NCBI RefSeq assembly: GCF_016907435.1
Contig: NZ_JAFBBZ010000001.1
Span: 3,968,001 to 4,032,000 of the forward strand
DNA length: 64,000 nucleotides
DNA from: Nocardioides salarius
Lineage (GTDB): Bacteria; Actinomycetota; Actinomycetes; Propionibacteriales; Nocardioidaceae
Direction: 5' to 3'
Below, in pieces: positions 34,391 to 42,939 of this stretch. The position numbers and the translations under genes were made by a program. The notes beneath the pieces are model-generated. The model worked only from the letters and a program-made list of their open reading frames with translations. It made no database searches and was not told the origin of the DNA. How positions within the stretch are numbered: position 1 is the stretch's first letter; each line of letters begins with the position of its first letter.

Positions 34391-35904
34391 GCGCACCCAC
34401 GGTGACCCCGCCCCGCCCCCGGGCGCGGGCCTGGGGCGACGTGCCCCGCCGCCGCCCGCGTCGTACGCCGCACGGTGCCCGGCCGCCCGCCCGCACGGGT
34501 GCCCGCGCCCGGCGGGTCGCCGGGCTGGCCGCCGGGCTGGCCGGGCTGGCGCTGGCCGGCTCGGGGCTGGGGCTCCTGCTGGCGGGTGCTGGCCTCGTCG
34601 CCGGTCCGCTCGCCCCGCTGCTGCTCGTGCTGGCCCCGGTGCTGGTCGTGCTGGCCTGGCGGCGCAGCGACCTGGTGGTGCCCATCGTCGCGCTCACCCT
34701 GCCGCTGGGCCACGTCGGCGCAGGCCCGGTCGACCTGGTGCAGCTCGTGACGGCGCTCGGTGCCGTGGCGGTGCTGGCGCCGGCGGCGGCCCGGCTCGAC
34801 TGGCGGCTGCCCCCCTGGCCGGTTGCCGTGCCCCTGGGTCTCTTCCTCGTCGTCGCCGCGCTCGCCACGCCCCGTGCCCGCGACGCCGACCTGGCCTTCC
34901 GCCTCGACGTGCAGCTGCTGCTGCTCGTGCTGCTGGTCGTGGCCGTGCTGACGGGGGTGCGCACCACTACTCAGCTCACGCGGGTCGTGGTGGGGCTGCT
35001 GGTGGCCGGCGCCGCCTCGTCGGCGTGGGCGCTGGTGGCGTCGGGGCCCACCGAGAGCTTCTACGGCGGTGGCGTCGTCACCGGCCGCGCCGTCGGTGTC
35101 TTCTCCCAGCCCAACGAGCTCGGGCTCTTCAGCGCGGTGCTGCTCGTGCTGGCCCTGGGCGTGGGGCTGGGCTCGGCGTCACCGCGCCTGCGCGCGACCG
35201 GGCTGGTCGCCGCCGGCCTGCTGGTCGCCGCGCTCGGTGTCTCGCTGTCGCGCGGTGCCTGGTTCGGCGCGCTCGCCGGCGTGGTCGCGCTGGCCGTCCT
35301 GGTGGCGCCGACCCGGCGCTCGCTGCTGCGCCTGGGGGCTGGGCTCGTCGTCGTGGTCGGCGCCCTGGGCCTGCTCGGGGTCGGTCCGCTGGGCCAGGTG
35401 CTCGACCGGGTCGCCTCGGTCGGTGAGGCCGGCGCCAACCCCTACGACCAGCGGCCGCTGATCTGGGCCGAGGGCCTGCGCCTGGTCGCCGAGGCGCCGC
35501 TGCTGGGCCACGGCCCCGGCGGCTACTTCCTCGAGGCCGCCAGCGACTCCCTGCGCTCCGGCGTGGTCCTCGAGGTCGAGCACGCCCACCACCTGCTGCT
35601 CAACACCGCGGTCGAGTTCGGCCTCGTCGGGCTCGGCGCGCTGCTGGTCCTGGTCGCCGGCCTGGGGGCGGGCCTCCTCCGGGCGCGCCGGGCCACGGCC
35701 ACGCTGCCGCCCGCCGCCGAGGTGCGCCTGCTGCCGGGCGTGCTCGCAGCCGCGCTGGTGCCGGTGCTGGCGCACGGCATGCTCGACTACCCCCTGCGCA
35801 ACCCTGTCGTGCTCACCACGGTGTGGCTGGTGCTGGCTGCCCTCGTGGCCGCGTGCGAGCATGCTCGCGCGACGGCCCCCACCCCGACCCAGGAGACCCG
35901 TTGA
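34387..35904 (+). CDS. O-antigen ligase/polymerase family membrane protein
   Basis: The 505-residue protein has an Arg/Pro-rich cytoplasmic start and about 11-12 membrane helices. A periplasmic-type loop near its C-terminal half contains NPYDQRPLIWAEGLRLVAEAPLLGHGPGGYF and EHAHHLLLNTAVEFG. The RPLIW and H-x-x-LL patterns are typical of WaaL/Wzy-like enzymes (Wzy_C domain). It should polymerise or transfer lipid-linked repeat units outside the membrane. It is in the middle of the coupled operon with Wzz-like, Wzx-like and glycosyltransferase genes. Confidence 0.85.
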   Translation: MSAPTVTPPRPRARAWGDVPRRRPRRTPHGARPPARTGARARRVAGLAAGLAGLALAGSGLGLLLAGAGLVAGPLAPLLLVLAPVLVVLAWRRSDLVVPIVALTLPLGHVGAGPVDLVQLVTALGAVAVLAPAAARLDWRLPPWPVAVPLGLFLVVAALATPRARDADLAFRLDVQLLLLVLLVVAVLTGVRTTTQLTRVVVGLLVAGAASSAWALVASGPTESFYGGGVVTGRAVGVFSQPNELGLFSAVLLVLALGVGLGSASPRLRATGLVAAGLLVAALGVSLSRGAWFGALAGVVALAVLVAPTRRSLLRLGAGLVVVVGALGLLGVGPLGQVLDRVASVGEAGANPYDQRPLIWAEGLRLVAEAPLLGHGPGGYFLEAASDSLRSGVVLEVEHAHHLLLNTAVEFGLVGLGALLVLVAGLGAGLLRARRATATLPPAAEVRLLPGVLAAALVPVLAHGMLDYPLRNPVVLTTVWLVLAALVAACEHARATAPTPTQETR

Positions 35905-38075
35905 CCTCCAGCACCACCGACGACCGCGCCGGTGCCCCGGACGGTCCGGAGCGACTGGCCCCGCTGCGGGCCCTGGTGGTCACCCCCACCGGCACCCTGG
36001 GCGGGTCGGAGACCTGGCTGCTCGACCTGCTGCGCACCAGCCGGGCACGGCTGCGCCCCGAGGTCTGGATGCTCGAGGACGGCCCCCTGCGGGCGGCGCT
36101 GGAGGCCGACGGCGTGCCGGTCACGGTGCTGCCGACCGGGCCGCGCGCCCGCGACCTGGCGCTGCGCAACCTCGACCTGGGCCACCGCCTGCACGACAGC
36201 GACGCCGAGGTGCTGCTGGCCAACGGGGTCAAGGCCGCGGCCGCCGTGGTGCCCGCCGCCCGCGCGGTCGGGGTGCCGGTGGTCTGGGCCAAGCACGACT
36301 TCTCCTGGGACCGCGAGCTCGCACCCCGGCTGGGGCGGATGAGCGACGCGGTGCTGGCCACCTCCGCCTCGGTCGCCGCCGCCACCCGTCGCTCCGACGC
36401 CACGATCGTGCCGCCCCCGCGCCCGCCCGCGCCGGCGTCGCGCGCCGAGGCGGCGGCGTACTGGGCGGAGCACGGGGTGGATCACGGGGTGGCGAGCAGC
36501 GAGGGCCCGGTGCTGGCCGTGCTCGGCCGGCTGGTCGGCTACAAGGACGTCGACACCGCGATCGAGGCGCTGGCCGACGACGCCGCGCGGGCGTGGCGCC
36601 TGGTCGTGGTCGGCCCCGACGACCCGTCGGAGCCGGGGGAGCGCACCCGGCTCGAGGCGCTCGCCCTCCGGCACGGCGTGGCCGACCGGGTGCAGCTGAG
36701 CGGGCCGGTGCCCGACGCGGGCCGGCACCTGGCGGCCTTCGACGCCGTGGCCGTGCTGACCCGTGGCGACGGCGACCGCTTCGGGCGCGAGGGCTACTCC
36801 CTGGTCGCGCTCGAGGCGCTGGGCGCCGGGGTGCCGCTGGTCGGTGCGACCGGCAACCCGGAGGTCGAGCGGATGGCGCGCGCCGCCGGTCGTGTCGTGC
36901 CCGTGAGCGACCCCCGGGCGGTCGCGCACGCGCTGGCCGACCTCCAGGATCCCGAGGCCCGCGAGGCGTGCGGTCGCGCCGGGCGGGCGGTGCTCGCCGA
37001 CCACCCCGACGCGAGCGCCTGCGCCGAGCGCGCCGTGCAGCTGCTGGCCCACGTGGCCCGCCGGCCCGGGGCCGGCCTGGTCGGACCCCCGATGAGCGTG
37101 CTGACCTGCTTCCGCAACGAGACGGGCCACGTCGACGAGGTCGTCGGCGCGGTCGTGGCGCAGCTCGGTCCCGACGACGAGTACCTGCTGCTCGACGACC
37201 GCTCCACCGACGCGACGGGCGCCGAGCTGGCGGCCTGGGCGGCCCGCGACGACCGCATCCGGCTGCTGGAGGGTCCCGGGGTCAACCTGTCGGTCGCGCG
37301 CAACACCGGCTTCGCCGAGGCCCGGCACCCGCGGGTGGCCTGCACCGACGCCGGCTGCGCGCCCGGGCCGCAGTGGCTCACCGGTCTGCGCGCCGCCTTC
37401 GCCGAGCCCGACCCCGTCGACCTGGTCGTCGGGGTCTACGACGTCGACGGCGGCGACCCGGTGCGCGACGCCGCCCGCGTCGCGCTCTTCCCCTCGATCG
37501 AGGAGGCCCGGCGCCCCGGCGCCCTGACCCGGCTGGCCGGTCGGGTGAGCGGGCGCAGCTTCTCGGCGCGCCGCCTCGACGGACGCTCCATGGCCTGCGC
37601 GGTGCCGGCCTGGGAGGCCGCCGGCGGCTTCGACGCGCGGCTGCGCAGCTCGGAGGACGCCGTCTTCGGCGACGCCGTGCTGGCCACCGGTGCCCGCAGC
37701 GCGCTGGCCCTCGACGCCCGGGTCACCTGGGCGCAGACCGGCGACCTGGCCGACATGGCGCGGATGTACGCCAAGTACGGCGAGTGGGGTGGCCGCGCCG
37801 GCTCCTGGCAGCTGGTGAGCCGCGACCTGGTGCGCGCCTCGGCGTACGCCGTGGGGCCGCTGCTGCTCGCGACCGGCGGGGCTCGCACCCGCGCCGCAGT
37901 GCTCGCCGGGGCCGCCGGCTACCTCGCGCTGCCGGCGCTGCGCGCCCGCGACGTCGACGTCGTGCCCGGCACCTGGGTGCGGGTGCCGGTGGTGGTCGCC
38001 CTCAAGGACGTCGCCAAGGCCGCCGGCTGCCTGCGGGGGCTGCTGGGGCGCGCGACCGGGGACGCCGGTGGCTGA
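35901..38075 (+). CDS. Two-domain glycosyltransferase (GT4-GT2 fusion)
   Basis: The 724-residue protein joins two transferases. Residues 1-400 are GT-B/GT4-like (TPTGTLGGSETWLLDLL, LGRLVGYKDVDTAIEAL, EGYSLVALEALGAGVPLVG). Residues 400-724 are GT-A/GT2-like (MSVLTCFRNETGHVDEVV, DDEYLLLDDRSTDATG, NLSVARNTGFAEA). The TTG start overlaps the upstream stop as TTGA; it is a rare start but keeps the coupling pattern of the operon. The fusion may add two sugars in sequence to one carrier. Both halves keep plausible donor sites. Confidence 0.85.
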   Translation: MTSSTTDDRAGAPDGPERLAPLRALVVTPTGTLGGSETWLLDLLRTSRARLRPEVWMLEDGPLRAALEADGVPVTVLPTGPRARDLALRNLDLGHRLHDSDAEVLLANGVKAAAAVVPAARAVGVPVVWAKHDFSWDRELAPRLGRMSDAVLATSASVAAATRRSDATIVPPPRPPAPASRAEAAAYWAEHGVDHGVASSEGPVLAVLGRLVGYKDVDTAIEALADDAARAWRLVVVGPDDPSEPGERTRLEALALRHGVADRVQLSGPVPDAGRHLAAFDAVAVLTRGDGDRFGREGYSLVALEALGAGVPLVGATGNPEVERMARAAGRVVPVSDPRAVAHALADLQDPEAREACGRAGRAVLADHPDASACAERAVQLLAHVARRPGAGLVGPPMSVLTCFRNETGHVDEVVGAVVAQLGPDDEYLLLDDRSTDATGAELAAWAARDDRIRLLEGPGVNLSVARNTGFAEARHPRVACTDAGCAPGPQWLTGLRAAFAEPDPVDLVVGVYDVDGGDPVRDAARVALFPSIEEARRPGALTRLAGRVSGRSFSARRLDGRSMACAVPAWEAAGGFDARLRSSEDAVFGDAVLATGARSALALDARVTWAQTGDLADMARMYAKYGEWGGRAGSWQLVSRDLVRASAYAVGPLLLATGGARTRAAVLAGAAGYLALPALRARDVDVVPGTWVRVPVVVALKDVAKAAGCLRGLLGRATGDAGG

Positions 38076-39522
38076 GCAGGTCATCAGCGACACCACCCAG
38101 CGGGCTGCCCGCAACGCCGTGGTGCGCGCGGTCGCCGAGGTGCTCGGCAAGGTCGCCACCCTGGCGTGGACCGTCGCCGCCGCCCGGATGCTGCCGGCCG
38201 ACGACTTCGGCGCGGTCTTCTACGCGCTCACGATCATGCTGGTGCTGACCTCGCTGGCCGCGTGGGGCTTCGACAGCGGGCTGACCCGTCGCGGCAGCGC
38301 CGTGCCCGAGTCGCTGCCGCGGCTCTTCCGCGCCACCCAGGTGTGGAAGTCGGCGCTGTCGGTGCCGCTCCTGGTGGCCGCGGGGCTGCTGCTGGCCGGG
38401 GTGCCGGCCGTCGGGTCGTGGACGGTGCTGGCGCTGATGCTGGCCGCCGGGCTCCCCGAGCTGTGGAGCCAGACGATCCGCACGGCCGCGGCCTGCCGGC
38501 AGGTCTCCGCCGGGGTGTCGACGGCCCTGGTGGTGCAGCGGGTGGCCACCGCCGCCGCGGTGCTGGCGGCGCTCGGTGCCGGCACGGGGTCCGAGGGGGT
38601 CGCAGCCGGGTTCCTGGCCGGCACCGTCGTGGGGTGGCTGGCCCACGTGCTCGCCGCCCGCCGTCTCGACGTGCGCCAGCCGCTGCGCGAGCTCGAGCGC
38701 GCCGACCTGGCCGCCGCGGTGCGCGAGACGGTCCTGGTGGGTGTCAGCGGGCTGGTGCTGATGCTGCTCTTCCGCGTCGACGTGCTGATCCTGGGCCACC
38801 TCGAGGGAGCCGGGTCGGTGGCCGTCTACACGGTGGCCTACCGGCTGCTCGAGACCGTGCTCTTCGTGACCTACGCGATCAACGCGGCCGTGCTGCCGGT
38901 GCTCAGCGCCACCCGCAGCCGCGAGACGCGCCTGCTGGGCTGCGAGCGCGCGATCGCCGTCGGCGGCTTCGTCTACCTGCCCTTCGTCGCCGTCTCGCTC
39001 ACCGAGGGCCGCGACGTCATCGACCTGCTCTTCGGGGCGACGTACGCCGCCTCCGCCGCGCCGGTGCTGGCCTGGCTCGCACCCGCCGCGATGCTGCTGG
39101 CGCTGGCCAGCTTCAGCGACTCGCTGCTGCACGTGCTGGGCCGCCACCGTGCGCTGCTGGCCTCCTCCAGCGCGGCGCTGGGCGTCAACGTGGCGCTCAA
39201 CCTGATCCTGATCCCGGTCCTCGGAGCGACCGGCGCAGCCCTGGCCACGACTCTGTCCTACCTGGTGCAGGCGGTGGTGGTGCTGGGCTTCCTGCAGCGG
39301 GTGGGGGAGCGGCCGCGGGTGCTGAGCCCGCTGCTGAGCTCGGGCGCCGCGTCGGTGGTGCTGGTCGCGCTGCTGGTGCTGCTGCACCTGCCGGTGCTGG
39401 TCGAGCTGGTCGCCGGTGCGGTGGTCTACCTCGGCGCCTGGCTGCTCCTGGTGCGCCGCTTCGCCCCCGAGCAGCAGCAGGTGCTCGTCGGCCTCGTACG
39501 CCGCCGCGGCGTCGCCGCCTGA
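38068..39522 (+). CDS. Wzx-type polysaccharide flippase
   Basis: The 484-residue protein has about 12-14 membrane helices and the MVF/MATE-like pattern of Wzx exporters (RAVAEVLGKVATLAWTVAAARMLPADDFGAVFYALT near the start). It should flip lipid-linked repeat units across the membrane for polymerisation. The GTG start overlaps the glycosyltransferase by 8 bp. It closes the operon and is followed by a repeat-rich, gene-free stretch. Confidence 0.87.
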   Translation: MAEQVISDTTQRAARNAVVRAVAEVLGKVATLAWTVAAARMLPADDFGAVFYALTIMLVLTSLAAWGFDSGLTRRGSAVPESLPRLFRATQVWKSALSVPLLVAAGLLLAGVPAVGSWTVLALMLAAGLPELWSQTIRTAAACRQVSAGVSTALVVQRVATAAAVLAALGAGTGSEGVAAGFLAGTVVGWLAHVLAARRLDVRQPLRELERADLAAAVRETVLVGVSGLVLMLLFRVDVLILGHLEGAGSVAVYTVAYRLLETVLFVTYAINAAVLPVLSATRSRETRLLGCERAIAVGGFVYLPFVAVSLTEGRDVIDLLFGATYAASAAPVLAWLAPAAMLLALASFSDSLLHVLGRHRALLASSSAALGVNVALNLILIPVLGATGAALATTLSYLVQAVVVLGFLQRVGERPRVLSPLLSSGAASVVLVALLVLLHLPVLVELVAGAVVYLGAWLLLVRRFAPEQQQVLVGLVRRRGVAA

Positions 39523-39850
39523 ATCGCGCCGTTGGTCGAGCAGGTAGGAGCGCCAACGGCGGCGAGGACCGCCGTTGGTCGAGCAGCGAGGAGCGCCAGC
39601 GACGAGCGACGCCGAGACCCCGTGAGGTGCCCACTCGCCGTACGCCGTGGGCTCGCCGGGTTTCGAGCAACCCAGCGGCCAACCCCGGGCCGCGCCATGG
39701 CGCGGGGAAGTCGACACATCGGTCACTCCAGGCCAACGGCGTCTCAGGAGTGTCGTACTTCCGTATCAGACGGTTGCTGCGCAACCTCCTCAACCAACGG
39801 GCGCGCGGCAGCGCCGGTGATCGAGCAGCGGGGCCGGGAGCGGAGTGCTC
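39523..39850. repeat. Gene-free stretch with REP-like palindromic repeats
   Basis: No gene is supported here. CGCCGTTGGTCGAGCAG occurs at 39527-39543 and 39570-39586, and CCAACGGCG between them can pair with either copy. Related pieces (TTTCGAGCAACC near 39661, GATCGAGCAGCGG near 39819) suggest several degenerate copies of a dispersed repeat. Confidence 0.65.
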
Positions 39851-41122
39851 CTAGGTTCGTCGGTGGAAGGTGACCTGGTTGTCAGCCCCGACGTCGGCCT
39901 CGTACTCCGGGTCATGGATGCGGCGGTGGTGGAACGGACACAGGAGTCGTCCGCGGTCGAGGTCGGTGTGGCCGTGGCACGACCACGGGTCGTCGTGGTG
40001 GGCATGGCACATCGCCGGCGGGGCGTCACAGCCCTTCGTGGTGCAGCCGCCGTCACGGATACCCATCGCGACCCGCTGGGCCGGGGTGAAGTACCGCTTC
40101 GCACGGCCCACATCGAGCGGCTGGCTCTTCCCACCCAGCACCACCGGCACGACACCGGCCTCACAGGCCAGCCGCCTCGCGGTGGCGGCGCTGATCCGGT
40201 CACCGGTGTCGAGGGTGGCGGCCACCAGGCCGTCCTTGAGCGAGTCGAGGGTCATCGTCACCACAACCGTGGCGTTCACCCCACCGGCCTTCGGCAAGTC
40301 GTGGGGGTCGAGGCGCTCGACGAGCTCCACGAACGCCGCACCCAACCGCTGCGCCGTCGGGCGGCGTACCGGCACCGGTGCCTGCTCATCGTGCTCGCCT
40401 TCATCTGCAGCGGCGCGGTTCGCGATCTGGTGCTTGGGTGCGGCGAACGCGAGCAGCGCCCGCTCCAACATCTGGCCGGCCAGCAGCGGCACCGTGAACG
40501 ATCCCTTGATCCGGCCGTGGCCGTCCTCGCGCATCCGGAACACCGCCGACTTCTCCGCCTCGCGCTCCTCGCGGTCGAGCTGTTCGGCCTCCCACGCCTC
40601 CGCCACCTCCGGTGCGACCACCTCGAGGATCCGACGGCCCAGCACCCGCAGCGCCTTCGCGTCGTGGACCTCCGCGAACGCGACCAGCGCCTTCGTCGCC
40701 TGCTCCAAGACCGACGGGTCGAGGTCGTCGGGCAGCTCATCGAGCGCCGTGCAGATCACCGACGCCTGCTCCGCGACCACCTCGCCACGACCGAGCGCTT
40801 CCCGCACCACGTCGTAGCGGACGAGCCCCTCAGCCAGGCGGACCTGGCGGAACGACTCCCGCTTCGTCGACCGTGTCGCGTTGGAGTGCCACACCGCCAC
40901 CGACGGCGACGCGTTCGTCTCCGCCACCGCCACCGTCTCGGCGTGGGCGAGGGTCCGCGACTTCAGCTCGACCACCCTCGCCTCGAGCTGCGAGAAGTCG
41001 ACCAACGCCTCCGCCGTCGCTGCCTGGCTCATCGACCAGGTCGACACCTCGGCGAGCTCGTCAAGCAGCGAGTGCATGCGCGCGAGCGCCCCGTTGATGG
41101 GGTGCGCCGCGGTGGTGGCCAT
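39851..41122 (-). CDS. DUF222 / HNH endonuclease-domain protein
   Basis: The 423-residue protein has a DUF222 helical body and a C-terminal HNH region: GGCTTKGCDAPPAMCHAHHDDPWSCHGHTDLDRGRLLCPFHHRRIHD. It belongs to the same broad family as the gene at 19083-20663 but differs strongly in sequence. A minus-strand GATACT (plus 41129-41134) is 6 nt before the ATG, so it is likely leaderless. Unlike the other copy I see no LexA box. Substrate and role are unknown. Confidence 0.85.
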   Translation of the reverse strand: MATTAAHPINGALARMHSLLDELAEVSTWSMSQAATAEALVDFSQLEARVVELKSRTLAHAETVAVAETNASPSVAVWHSNATRSTKRESFRQVRLAEGLVRYDVVREALGRGEVVAEQASVICTALDELPDDLDPSVLEQATKALVAFAEVHDAKALRVLGRRILEVVAPEVAEAWEAEQLDREEREAEKSAVFRMREDGHGRIKGSFTVPLLAGQMLERALLAFAAPKHQIANRAAADEGEHDEQAPVPVRRPTAQRLGAAFVELVERLDPHDLPKAGGVNATVVVTMTLDSLKDGLVAATLDTGDRISAATARRLACEAGVVPVVLGGKSQPLDVGRAKRYFTPAQRVAMGIRDGGCTTKGCDAPPAMCHAHHDDPWSCHGHTDLDRGRLLCPFHHRRIHDPEYEADVGADNQVTFHRRT

Positions 41123-41897
41123 GAGTGAAGTATCTCAGGGCCCACCGACAAAGCACCAGGTCAGGAGCCGTTTTCCACAGGCAGATCGAAACTTTTTTCG
41201 AGACGATTTGCACGGTGCGAAACTGACTGCTCGATGGTGCGAAAGTGACCGCTCGGCGACCATCCTCTCCCAGGCGGTGGTGGCCCTCCTCGGGCTGGCC
41301 CTGCTGGGCAACCTCCTCAACGGCGCTTTCTCGTTCTGGGCCTGGCGGACCTTCAGTGGGTGGGTCGACGAGCCCGCCGCCGTCGACCTGGGGCAGGCCA
41401 CGGCGTACGACGCGGGCACCGCGGTCGCCGCACTGGTGCTGACCCTCGTCCACCTCACCGTGCTGGTGCTGATGATCACCTGGCTGTTCCAGGCCCACCG
41501 CAGCGATCGGATGGACCCGTCGCGGCTCGAGCACAGGTCCGGCTGGGCGATCGGCGGGTGGTTCGTGCCGTTCCTCAACCTGGTGCGGCCCTACCAGGTG
41601 GTCGAGGACGTGCGGGTGGCGAGCCAGAGCACCCTCGGTCGCCAGTCCGACGTCGTCCTGGCGTGGTGGCTCAGCGTGGTCGGCGCCTCGATCGCCGGAC
41701 GCGTCACCGCTGCCCTGGTCAGCGGGGCCGGCGCCTCGGACTCCGAGACCATCTCCGCCATCGCCTCGGCCAACCTGTCCGACGTGGTGGGGTCGGTCCT
41801 GTGGGTCGCCGCCGCGGTCCTCGGCATCCTGGTGGTCAGGAGCACCACCCGGCTGGTGGAGCAGTCGCCGCACGTCCCGGCCTCTGCAGCTGCCTGA
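41121..41897 (+). CDS. DUF4328 membrane protein, N-terminus uncertain
   Basis: From about residue 53 the protein is a clear four-helix DUF4328-type membrane protein (AVVALLGLALLGNLLNGAFSFWAW, LVHLTVLVLMITWLFQAHRSD, GWAIGGWFVPFLNLVRPYQVVEDV). The ATG at 41121 is the only in-frame ATG but overlaps the divergent HNH start and yields an unlikely N-terminus. A TTG at 41208 or a GTG at 41277 may be the true start. A 20-bp repeat just before the first helix hints that the 5' end has been rearranged. Function unknown. Confidence 0.55.
   Translation: MSEVSQGPPTKHQVRSRFPQADRNFFRDDLHGAKLTARWCESDRSATILSQAVVALLGLALLGNLLNGAFSFWAWRTFSGWVDEPAAVDLGQATAYDAGTAVAALVLTLVHLTVLVLMITWLFQAHRSDRMDPSRLEHRSGWAIGGWFVPFLNLVRPYQVVEDVRVASQSTLGRQSDVVLAWWLSVVGASIAGRVTAALVSGAGASDSETISAIASANLSDVVGSVLWVAAAVLGILVVRSTTRLVEQSPHVPASAAA
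41214..41255. repeat. 20-bp direct repeat, two copies
   Basis: GGTGCGAAACTGACTGCTCG at 41214-41233 recurs at 41236-41255 with 18 of 20 bases the same. It sits where the DUF4328 gene should begin and may be a regulatory repeat or a rearrangement scar. Confidence 0.7.
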
Positions 41898-42896
41898 TCA
41901 GCCCTCGCCCGCGCGGCGCCGCGCGGCCACCGCGACGGCGGCGCGGCCGCGCAGCCCGCGGGGCAGCGCGAAGGTGCCGACGGGGGCGTCGGCGTCGGCG
42001 AAGCGGTACTTGTAGTCCTCGTCGCCGCGCAGGAACCGGAACTCCCGGGCGCCCTGCTCGAGCGCGTCGCGCACCGCGTGCACCAGCAGCACGAACCCGA
42101 CGGAATCGCGGTCCATGCCGGGGTCACGGCCGAACTGGTAGCAGTAGACGTCGGGGCCGAAGGCGAAGGTGAGCAGCGAGGAGACGCAGCGGCCGTCGAC
42201 GTCCATCGACCACAGCCGCAGCCACCCGCGCTCCAGCGCCAGCGCGGCGAAGGCGCGGGTGAAGCGGTGCTGGCGGGGGTCGAGCAGGGGGCTGTCGCCC
42301 TCCCACCGGGCCGCGTGCAGCGCGAACAGCGCGTCGAGGTCGGCCTCGAGGGTCTCGGCGGTGGCCAGGCGCACCACCACGTCGTGGCCGCGCTCGAGGG
42401 TGCGGGGCTTGCGGTTGACCTGGCCGCGGAAGTTCTTGCTCTTCGAGGCCAGCCACGACTCCCACGTCTGGTCCGCCGCGAAGCGCAGCACCGGGCTGAC
42501 CTCGGTGCTGATGACGCGCGCCCCCAGGGGCTCCCACCAGGGCTGTGCGACCGGGCAGTCCTGCAGCAGCACCACGTCGGCCGGCAGGTCCCCGCGCTCC
42601 AGCGCGGCGCGCAGCAGGGGAGCGGCACGCGGAAGGTCCTCGGGGGCGCAAACCGGCCCGAGCAGGTCGGCGGGGCCGTGGCCGATCCAGCGCACCTGGC
42701 GCAGCCCCCGCCCGCGCACGTGCAGCGGGAGCACCACCCGGGGAGCGGCGGGGTCGTCGACCAGCACGTGCGGGGTCGCGCCGTCGGCGTACTCGGCCCA
42801 CCAGGTGCTGGCCCAGGCGTGGGTGGCGAAGAGGTTGCGCGCCGCCAGTGCGAGGGCGTCCCAGGTCGCGGGTTCCGGTCCTCCGAGGGGCAGCAC
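41898..42896 (-). CDS. GNAT-type acyltransferase (CelD/BioF2-like)
   Basis: The 332-residue protein has the double-GNAT layout of CelD-like proteins linked to cellulose and exopolysaccharide loci: an N-terminal domain (ATHAWASTWWAEYADG), then KSKNFRGQVNRKPRTLERGHDVVVRLATAE and RFLRGDEDYKYRFAD. They transfer acyl groups from CoA or tRNA donors. A minus-strand TAGACT (plus 42903-42908) lies 6 nt before the GTG start. It is 2.4 kb from the polysaccharide operon, so acylating that polymer is possible but not shown. Confidence 0.78.
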   Translation of the reverse strand: MLPLGGPEPATWDALALAARNLFATHAWASTWWAEYADGATPHVLVDDPAAPRVVLPLHVRGRGLRQVRWIGHGPADLLGPVCAPEDLPRAAPLLRAALERGDLPADVVLLQDCPVAQPWWEPLGARVISTEVSPVLRFAADQTWESWLASKSKNFRGQVNRKPRTLERGHDVVVRLATAETLEADLDALFALHAARWEGDSPLLDPRQHRFTRAFAALALERGWLRLWSMDVDGRCVSSLLTFAFGPDVYCYQFGRDPGMDRDSVGFVLLVHAVRDALEQGAREFRFLRGDEDYKYRFADADAPVGTFALPRGLRGRAAVAVAARRRAGEG

Positions 42897-42939
42897 GGCG
42901 TGAGTCTAGGGGGGAGGCACCGCATAGGGTGGCGGCGCC

